Assembly: GCA_019359415.1 (NCBI GenBank)
Contig: JAHHHH010000045.1
Span: 1-59,149, forward strand
Direction: 5' to 3'
Source of the DNA: Iphinoe sp. HA4291-MV1
GTDB taxonomy: Bacteria; Cyanobacteriota; Cyanobacteriia; Cyanobacteriales; Nostocaceae
Length of the DNA: 59,149 bases
Below the pieces are notes generated by a model, which saw nothing but the letters and a program-made list of their open reading frames with translations, had not been told where the DNA came from and made no database searches. Position numbers and translations under genes: made by a program. This document shows, one piece after another, positions 53,862 through 59,149 of the stretch (its first letter is position 1; each line of letters opens with the position of its first letter).

Positions 53862-54636
53862 ATGAACCATCGGGACTTCTAAAACCGGACTTGACGAACC
53901 CAGCTAATGGCATCCATGCTATAAATCTTATTGTCTACAAAATAGCCGAGGCTCTCCAAGCTTCCGGATATCCAAAACCAACAATTTGGCGTTCTTCCCC
54001 TATCACCACAGTTGCTAACAACTTCGACAAACTTTATTTCCCTTCAGACAGTTTGTCGCGATCGCCAAAATACACCCGCTACCTCAGCGACGGTAAACTA
54101 CTCAGAACTCACACCACAGCAATCATGCCAGATTTGCTCTCTAAGTTGCAGGGAGAACAACTCATTGTCCACCCTGGTATCTGCTATCGCCGGGACGTTG
54201 TAGATAAACGTCATGTCGGTGAACCCCACCAAATGGACATGTGGTTGATTAGTGAACGTCAGCATCTGAGTAGAGAAGCTTTGGTTAAATTCATCAAAAC
54301 CATCATTCATGCAATTCTTCCTGGTGTATCCTACCGCCTGAATGAAACCTCACACCCCTATACCTGCAACGGTTTAGAAATTGAGGTATTAGTTGATGGC
54401 AAATGGGTTGAAGTGGGAGAATGTGGTGAAACTCATCCTGGGTTACTGCAAGTCGGTTATACAGGCTTAGCATCTGGTTGGGGATTAGACCGTTTGGTAA
54501 TGCTAATTAAGGGAATTGATGATATTCGCTTGCTGCGAAGTACTAATCCCAAAATTGCGGCGCAAATGACTAACCTCGAACCCTATCACCCAGTCTCAAA
54601 CCAACCCAGTATTCGCCGGGATATGTCTATTGTCAA
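53862..54636 (+). pseudogene. PheS-like (class II tRNA synthetase core) gene, frameshifted and truncated
   Basis: From 53891 a frame encodes DLTNPANGIHAINLIVYKIAE, then a class II synthetase core like that of PheRS alpha: GKLLRTHTTAIMPDLL (motif 2 region), ICYRRDVVDKRHVGEPHQMDMW and GWGLDRLVMLIKGIDDIRLL (motif 3). An FDX-ACB domain begins with SIRRDMSIV. Two defects are visible. The only well-placed ATG (53862, with AGAGAGG upstream) is out of frame after a few codons, so a frameshift lies near 53877-53882. Near 54637 the FDX-ACB domain is cut off and the frame runs on into an inverted TnpB fragment. This is a paralogue, not the housekeeping pheS, which is not in the window. Confidence 0.78.
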
Positions 54637-54714
54637 ACCAAAAGACTTGGCTAAAGATATTTCTTGTTCGGTTGTCGGGTATAGTCTGACCTTAACTGCT
54701 TTCAACACTTTCAT
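54637..54714 (-). pseudogene. tnpB: 5' fragment of an IS605-type tnpB gene
   Basis: On the minus strand an ATG at 54714 with AGAGGTG upstream opens MKVLKAVKVRLYPTTEQEIS then LAKSFG, the standard N-terminus of IS200/IS605 TnpB proteins. Homology stops after 26 codons at the junction with the PheS-like gene. The rest of tnpB is missing, so this is a deletion remnant. Confidence 0.8.
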
Positions 54715-54860
54715 CACCTCTGACGCATTATCACCAAATTGCCCCCTAAAAAATGTAGCGGTACGCCTCGTTTCTGTCCGGCTATTCATCCCGACACCAA
54801 GCTTTCAGCTATGGTGCGGGGCTTCTAGCCGTTTCAGCTAAAAAAGACGTACTAGATGCC
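54715..54860 (-). mobile_element. Non-coding end of the IS605-type remnant with subterminal hairpin
   Basis: Upstream of the tnpB fragment, CCCGACACCA (54790-54799) pairs with TGGTGCGGG (54812-54820), and GGCTA/TAGCC arms lie outside them. On the minus strand this reads GAAGCCCCGCACC, loop, GGTGTCGGGATGAATAG, resembling the end hairpins of IS605 elements. The exact element boundary is uncertain. Confidence 0.55.
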
Positions 54861-54908
54861 AAAAGTGGGGGGATGCGGAGAATTTTTAAAAACTTTTCCC
54901 GTGTCTTC

Positions 54909-56195
54909 CTATCCTACATTCACCCCTCTCATCGCTAACAGCGCCGTTCCATAAGCTGCTTCCGTATTCATAGAACTCACCACAGGAACCTGCAAAAGAC
55001 GCTCTCTAATCGCCGTCCAAGTAGGATTCGCCGCACCACCACCAGCAGTATAAACTCTGCTCAATCGGTCAGTTCCCAATTCTTGTAATAATTCATATCC
55101 CCTTGCTTCTATCCGAGCAATGCTTTCCAACAACCCATGTAAAAATTCCACGTCACTAGCTGGACGTGGTTCCACTCTCGGCGGTAGATTTGAGTCATTT
55201 ATCGGAAAGCGTTCTCCAGGTTTCAACAACGGATAATAATCCAACTCGCTGACTTTTGACTCATTAATCTCACGACTCAAGCTTTCTAATTCAGCTTTGG
55301 TAAAAAATTGCTGTAGCACTGCACCTCCAGTATTAGAAGCACCCCCAGTCAGCCACAACTCCTCCTTTGTCCCTTTCTTGTCAAGAGGGGGAAGGCGATG
55401 GCTATAAATCCCGTACCTTGCATCTTCCACTCGGGTACGACTCAACAGCTTCAGCACCAGTGTTGAACCAAGCGAAGTCACTGCTTCACCGCTTAATTTG
55501 GCACCACTGGCAAGAAAAGCTGCAATACTGTCAGTTGTTCCAGCACATACCATGCAATCTCGACGAAACCCAAGCTGCTCCGCAATCTCAGCGCGTAATT
55601 CAGCGATGGGAGTTCCAGGAGTTACGACTTTAGGTAGATGAATTTTTATTTTTAAGTTTTCTATCCATTCTGGGTATTTCAACTCTTCTACGTCATAACC
55701 CAGCTTTAAAACATTGTGGTAGTCAGTAACACCCAACTGTCCATGCAGGAGAAATGCTAGCCAATCTGCTTGGTGCAAGAAATATCTGGCTTTGGCAAAA
55801 GAGGGAAATTGTGACATCCACAGAAGTTTTGTGAGGCTAGAAGTAGCACTTAATACTGTATGATTTGCAGGTGCTATGCTTCTTAACTCCTCTATCATCA
55901 CTGCTCCCCGTGCGTCGTTGTACAACAGTGGCGCATCTACAGCTTCTCCCGCAGCATCGCACAGTAGGACAGTGGAAGAAGTACCGTTGATAGAGATTGC
56001 TCTAATTTCTTGCCGCAATTCTTTAGTTATTTGCTCAAGCAAGGTAAACAAAGCTCTCTGCCAATAACTTGTCAAGTCAGAAATATCTGAACTCTCAAAC
56101 GGAAACCGCGCCTCTGCTTGAATACAAGCTTCCTTGTCAATCACAACTGTTCTTGCGCCCGACGTGCCAAAGTCAATTCCCAAATAAAAGTCCAT
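54909..56195 (-). CDS. FGGY-family carbohydrate kinase, D-ribulose kinase-like
   Basis: A 428-residue sugar kinase. The phosphate-1 loop is GIDFGTSGARTVVID (6-20). The substrate and metal residues include the aspartate in CAGTTDSIAAFLASG, and the adenosine loop is TAGGGAANPTWTAIRERL. The length and the absence of the long FGGY inserts match the cyanobacterial/plant group (SePSK and AtXK-1 type), whose members phosphorylate D-ribulose. That would return free ribulose to ribulose 5-phosphate for the Calvin cycle. The substrate is inferred from the group. The gene is divergent from psaM, with 139 bp between them. Confidence 0.9.
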   Translation of the reverse strand: MDFYLGIDFGTSGARTVVIDKEACIQAEARFPFESSDISDLTSYWQRALFTLLEQITKELRQEIRAISINGTSSTVLLCDAAGEAVDAPLLYNDARGAVMIEELRSIAPANHTVLSATSSLTKLLWMSQFPSFAKARYFLHQADWLAFLLHGQLGVTDYHNVLKLGYDVEELKYPEWIENLKIKIHLPKVVTPGTPIAELRAEIAEQLGFRRDCMVCAGTTDSIAAFLASGAKLSGEAVTSLGSTLVLKLLSRTRVEDARYGIYSHRLPPLDKKGTKEELWLTGGASNTGGAVLQQFFTKAELESLSREINESKVSELDYYPLLKPGERFPINDSNLPPRVEPRPASDVEFLHGLLESIARIEARGYELLQELGTDRLSRVYTAGGGAANPTWTAIRERLLQVPVVSSMNTEAAYGTALLAMRGVNVG

Positions 56196-56334
56196 ATCTT
56201 AATAACTAATGGCTAGAGACTCATGACTAGCAATTGTTGCATCTTGTAACAACCTATTCCCCAATCTTGTCAAAACAGGGAAAAGTAGTAAACGAAGTAT
56301 TCAAAATCTGTTGATATTTGGGAGGTTTCAAATC

Positions 56335-56472
56335 ATGTCTATCCTGAATACTCTGTACCTTGCTCAGGTGGGAACTTCTATCTCAGATACTCAAGTGTAC
56401 ATTGCTCTTGTTGTGGCGCTGATTCCAGGCATTCTGGCTTGGCGATTGTGTACAACACTTTACAATTCGTAA
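56335..56472 (+). CDS. psaM: Photosystem I reaction centre subunit XII (PsaM), N-terminally extended
   Basis: A 45-codon gene too short for usual gene calling. The sequence from residue 16, ISDTQVYIALVVALIPGILA, followed by WRLCTTLY, is PsaM, a single-helix subunit at the photosystem I monomer interface. The usual protein is about 30-31 residues and starts at M-x-x-S-D-T-Q. Here 14 extra residues (MSILNTLYLAQVGT) precede that point. No internal ATG exists, and GGGAGG lies 9 bp before the ATG at 56335, so the extension should be translated. A hairpin-rich region follows, which may terminate the transcript. Confidence 0.93.
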   Translation: MSILNTLYLAQVGTSISDTQVYIALVVALIPGILAWRLCTTLYNS

Positions 56473-56488
56473 TACCCTAAAGAGCTAG

Positions 56489-56580
56489 TAAACCTGGCAG
56501 TATGGGGTACAGTTCTCGGACATTTGCGGCTTTGTATCGTAAATTTGTTCGAGACTGTACACGTATAGATGCCAGGTTTA
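56489..56580. repeat. Long stepped hairpin downstream of psaM
   Basis: TAAACCTGGCA (56489-56499) pairs perfectly with TGCCAGGTTTA (56570-56580). Inside, GTACAGTTCTCG (56507-56518) pairs with CGAGACTGTAC (56550-56560) with one bulged base. The 92-bp structure starts 16 bp after the psaM stop codon. It may stabilise or end the psaM mRNA, or be a small MITE with TA ends. Confidence 0.75.
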
Positions 56581-56709
56581 TTATTTGACAAAGAATTAGT
56601 GTACCAATTGCGAAAAAATGAAGTAATATGGCAGCTAAACAAAACAGCAAAGAGCGCAAATGTACTTTTGCAATGCGTCTACTTATTTAGCGAGGTTCCT
56701 CTTATCACC

Positions 56710-57114
56710 ATGAACGCATTTCAACCCTCTATACCCCCGCTACAACCAATAGAACAGCGTCGAATTACCCCGCGCCCGAAGCGGCGTCTTCGCCAACGCT
56801 CATATCAAGTAATGGCACTGGAAACTACGGCAAAGATAGCTGTTAACCTTGTCATTTCAACAGCAGCAGTCTCTGCTTTAACACAGCTTTTGCCTTATCA
56901 TTGGTCGCAGCAAGACAAGTTACGAGCTCTCGGCACTGATGTGAAGCTGATGGAAGGACGTGTATATGAGTTACAGGGGGAATTTAGCCGTAACTTCGAC
57001 CCGCGCCAAGCTAAAATGCTTATGCAAGAACAAGGCTATCGATTTGACCCTAATCAACGTCAAGTCGTATTCCCAAAAGATACGACAGAAGTTGAACAAC
57101 TAGAATCAAACTAA
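56710..57114 (+). CDS. Small single-pass membrane protein, cyanobacterial, unknown function
   Basis: A 134-residue protein. I start at the ATG at 56710 (MNAFQPSIPPLQPIEQ) because upstream codons lie in the psaM hairpin. It has a proline- and arginine-rich cytoplasmic N-terminus (TPRPKRRLRQRSYQ), one hydrophobic helix at about 40-62 (AKIAVNLVISTAAVSALTQLL), then a helical segment (QQDKLRALGTDVKLMEGRVYELQGEF). It ends in QEQGYRFDPNQRQVVFP. The layout, short basic N-terminus, one helix and a coiled-coil-like outer part, recalls FtsL/DivIC-type septum proteins, but I see no sequence proof of that. Confidence 0.75.
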   Translation: MNAFQPSIPPLQPIEQRRITPRPKRRLRQRSYQVMALETTAKIAVNLVISTAAVSALTQLLPYHWSQQDKLRALGTDVKLMEGRVYELQGEFSRNFDPRQAKMLMQEQGYRFDPNQRQVVFPKDTTEVEQLESN

Positions 57115-57311
57115 TTCCTAATTCTAATTATCACTCCATAAATAAATTTGGGATTTGGTAGTACGGCTAAACGCTGATATTCCATAGCTACTAGTAGCTC
57201 ACTTTCAGTGGAGCTACATAGTTATCACCTATTAGCCATTGGCGGTTATCAAGAAGTTTCTGACTCTGCTTTTCATCAATATGGCCATCTCAGCGACGAT
57301 GAGTGCGAAAT

Positions 57312-58037
57312 CTACCAAGCAAAATGTTGTGGACTCAGCAGTTCGTGTAACCAATTCTCAACTTGTAAACGCAAGCGCGAGCTTGGCTCTTCCGTTGTGA
57401 AGCCAACAGAAGGTAGTCGAGTCAAAGCGCGACGATAATCGGCGATCGCGCAATTCCAGTCGCCCCAAAGATGATAGGTTCTACCTCGTTCTGCTAAAAT
57501 ATTCACTTCTAATTGACCAAACAGCAGAGCAACCTCAAAATTCTCAATTGCCTCCTCGTATTGTCCCAAGTCACGTAAGGTTATGCCTCGGTTAATCCAC
57601 GCTCTGACGTGGCTTGGGTTCAAATCTAGCGCTCGATCATAATCAGCAATTGCTGCTACCAACTCCCCACAAGCTGCATAGTAATTTGCTCGATTGTTAT
57701 AAGCGCTGGCTAATTTAGGATTAAGTTGCAACGCTGTGTTATAGTCACAAAACGCTTTTTGCGTTTCACCACTTTGAAAATAAATTAGCCCTCGGTTGTT
57801 GTAATCTATAGCATTGTGGGGATGACGATGAATCAATTGATTCAATAGAGCGATCGCCTCAGTGTAATTGCCTTGTCGAGCTTTTGTTAGAGCATAGGAG
57901 CGCAAGTAGCTGTCTTGAAAAGCAGATTTACTGCTACCGTTAGCCCCTTGCTGTTGTAGTACACTTGTATTGTTTAAGGCAAATGGGTTGCGGTGATTTT
58001 GTTCGTCACCAAATGAGAGGGATGAGTGACTGTTCAT
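57312..58037 (-). CDS. Tetratricopeptide repeat (TPR) protein
   Basis: A 241-residue protein made largely of TPR units between about 48 and 215. Typical units are YALTKARQGNYTEAIALLNQ, AIDYNNRGLIYFQSGETQKA, ASAYNNRANYYAACGELVAA and RAWINRGITLRDLGQYEEA, the last followed by a unit ending DWNCAIADYRRAL. The first 45 residues are polar and probably disordered. There is no signal peptide. TPR arrays bind other proteins; the partner is unknown. The gene is convergent with the small membrane protein gene and is followed by 197 bp without features. Confidence 0.9.
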   Translation of the reverse strand: MNSHSSLSFGDEQNHRNPFALNNTSVLQQQGANGSSKSAFQDSYLRSYALTKARQGNYTEAIALLNQLIHRHPHNAIDYNNRGLIYFQSGETQKAFCDYNTALQLNPKLASAYNNRANYYAACGELVAAIADYDRALDLNPSHVRAWINRGITLRDLGQYEEAIENFEVALLFGQLEVNILAERGRTYHLWGDWNCAIADYRRALTRLPSVGFTTEEPSSRLRLQVENWLHELLSPQHFAW

Positions 58038-58490
58038 ATATTCCTACCTGAGCTGCTTGCTCTGTGAGATTAACTTATAAGGTTCCCCGTTATTGTGGTT
58101 TTCTAGCTGTGTCACTTGTTAAGGTGTCTATGAGTCATTGGGCATAAGTATCGAAACAAATTGCAACCAAGCCTTATCAGTGAGAGTTTATAGCTACAAG
58201 AGCCATAAGTTGCTTTTGGCTCTTCCACTAGATGAAAGCACACCATACTCAATTGATGCTTTAATCTAATAATTGATACGTCTTCCTCAGGTCGAATTCC
58301 AGACGCTGCAAATATCAATCTAGTAGAGTATTCAAGTAGTGTGAGCGACAACCTGGTAAAATGCCAAAGAACCCTTAGAAGAAAAGAACTCAGCAACTCC
58401 TGTGTCAGAACACAGAAGAACAAAGACGTTCCGAATACTAAGTTATGAATTCTAAATTCTATTTTTTTGAAGTTTTGATAAATTTTTCTT
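58038..58490. other. Divergent intergenic region, 453 bp
   Basis: The region lies between the TPR gene (minus) and the gene at 58491 (plus). A 103-codon open frame on the minus strand (58112-58423) shows no protein-like pattern and I do not accept it. No hairpin with a T run or tRNA is visible. Confidence 0.55.
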
Positions 58491-58955
58491 ATGGCAACTG
58501 TTACTTCCTATTCCAATGCTCCTGATTTAGCAGCCGACGATTACATTGTTATCGGATTGGCGACTTGCTTTGTCAAAGAAGACGGAGAAGTTCATCAAGT
58601 CGAAGTTATAGAACCTATTCCCTCTGCGTCATTGGAAACGCTCGTTAAAGGTATTCCTACCTCCTTTAAGCTTGCTTGCGCCACAACTTTGGGATCTGTG
58701 CTGGACGAAGAGAAATCTCAAATTCCGGCTGGGTTTCCCCAGACAGCTCAGTTTGGTGATGATTTTGTGGAACGGGCGATCGCTGCTGCTCGCACCTACA
58801 AACGTCGTGAAGCTGCGAAATCTCTGATTCCTCTGGGTACAACTTATACTGAGTTTAAGTATTCTACTGAACGCAAGCGGGTGCTAAATGCCTCGCGAGT
58901 TGTCACAAAGGAAGACAATGTTAAACAGCACCCCAATACTCACAAAGTTCTTTAA
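58491..58955 (+). CDS. Conserved hypothetical protein
   Basis: A 154-residue soluble protein. It begins MATVTSYSNAPDLAADDYIV, continues with VIGLATCFVKEDGEVHQVEVIEPIPSASLETLVKGIPTSFK, and ends with a basic, polar tail (NVKQHPNTHKVL). The regular alternation of hydrophobic and polar residues and the absence of low complexity indicate a real gene. I do not recognise a named domain. It is preceded by an AT-rich leader with no strong ribosome site. The next sequence is a glutathione S-transferase fragment 12 bp downstream. Confidence 0.72.
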   Translation: MATVTSYSNAPDLAADDYIVIGLATCFVKEDGEVHQVEVIEPIPSASLETLVKGIPTSFKLACATTLGSVLDEEKSQIPAGFPQTAQFGDDFVERAIAAARTYKRREAAKSLIPLGTTYTEFKYSTERKRVLNASRVVTKEDNVKQHPNTHKVL

Positions 58956-58967
58956 TTTCTAATCATT

Positions 58968-59036
58968 ATGTTGAAACTTTACGGCGGCGCACGTAGTCGT
59001 GCATCAATTGTTCAGTGGTATTTAGAGCTTGACTAA
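58968..59036 (+). pseudogene. N-terminal fragment of a glutathione S-transferase gene
   Basis: The short frame encodes MLKLYGGARSRASIVQWYLE and then LD before a TAA. The first twenty residues are the start of a common cyanobacterial GST, whose next residues normally continue the thioredoxin fold. Here homology ends at once, so only the 5' end survives. It lies 12 bp after the gene at 58491. No rest of the GST is visible up to 59149. Confidence 0.65.
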
Positions 59037-59149
59037 ATAGCCAAATACTTTACTAAACTTTTTCATAATTAGTCAGAAAGAGAAGTTTGACACAGTTGTA
59101 GTTTTCTGATACTTTAGTTTAGTGGCTGAAAACCAAAGCCCAAAATCAT

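Noticed and set aside
57208-57438. 76-codon open frame on the plus strand overlapping the 3' end of the TPR gene
   Set aside because: More than half lies antisense to the TPR gene, and the unique part shows no similarity to any family that I know.
58112-58423. 103-codon open frame on the minus strand between the TPR gene and the gene at 58491
   Set aside because: The translation lacks domain-like organisation, has no ribosome site, and sits in what looks like a divergent promoter region.

Overview
The window comes from a cyanobacterium, most probably a filamentous member of the Nostocales. Evidence: a complete psaM (photosystem I subunit), a ycf35-type gene, a PucC-family transporter, a PEP-CTERM protein, acnB, a large load of PAS-rich hybrid histidine kinases, many GCGATCGC (HIP1) octamers, and heptamer repeats and dispersed palindromes of the kind common in large Nostocales genomes. 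I do not assign a genus. No rRNA, tRNA or CRISPR array was recognised.

Layout. 1-3043: the 3' end of an IS630-type transposase gene, then dnaK and grpE on the minus strand. 3417-5630: a TetR regulator divergent from a glutathione S-transferase and a PNPOx-like flavoprotein, with two identical palindromic operators between them. 5679-6322: an MntA/HepT toxin-antitoxin pair. 6418-10968: pilB-pilT-pilC, the motor and platform genes of type IV pili. 11042-19088: mostly minus-strand envelope and metabolic genes (VanZ-LamG fusion, PEP-CTERM protein, saccharopine-dehydrogenase-like protein, CPBP protease, DUF3326), interrupted by a plus-strand DUF2997/Ycf35/ferredoxin operon. 19089-19722: a gene-free stretch that is unusually rich in structure. 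19723-23274: a [2Fe-2S] ferredoxin divergent from acnB.

24498-31686 is one co-directional stressosome-like operon: RsbR, RsbS, RsbT, an ATPase-SpoIIE phosphatase fusion, an RsbT-like ATPase fused to a hybrid histidine kinase, and a second hybrid kinase. It looks like a partner-switching sensor wired to phosphorelay output. 33512-39949 holds a five-PAS membrane histidine kinase, its Rcp1-like response regulator and another hybrid kinase. Both kinases carry in-frame expansions of dispersed heptamer repeats. 40783-50657 contains pepA, a PucC transporter, an inositol-monophosphatase-family enzyme, a DUF389 protein, recN, and a UbiB/ABC1 kinase whose 3' end overlaps a convergent coiled-coil gene. 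50791-59149 contains valS, a decayed PheS-like gene cut by an IS605/TnpB remnant, a D-ribulose-kinase-like FGGY gene, psaM, small cyanobacterial proteins of unknown function, a TPR protein and a 22-codon glutathione S-transferase fragment.

The most interesting items are the stressosome/phosphorelay operon, the composite GGGCAAT/CCCAATT repeat that has entered two kinase genes without breaking frame, and the 19.2-19.7 kb interval. That interval holds a candidate multi-stem RNA and a MITE-like insertion with inverted ends and a 10-bp target duplication.
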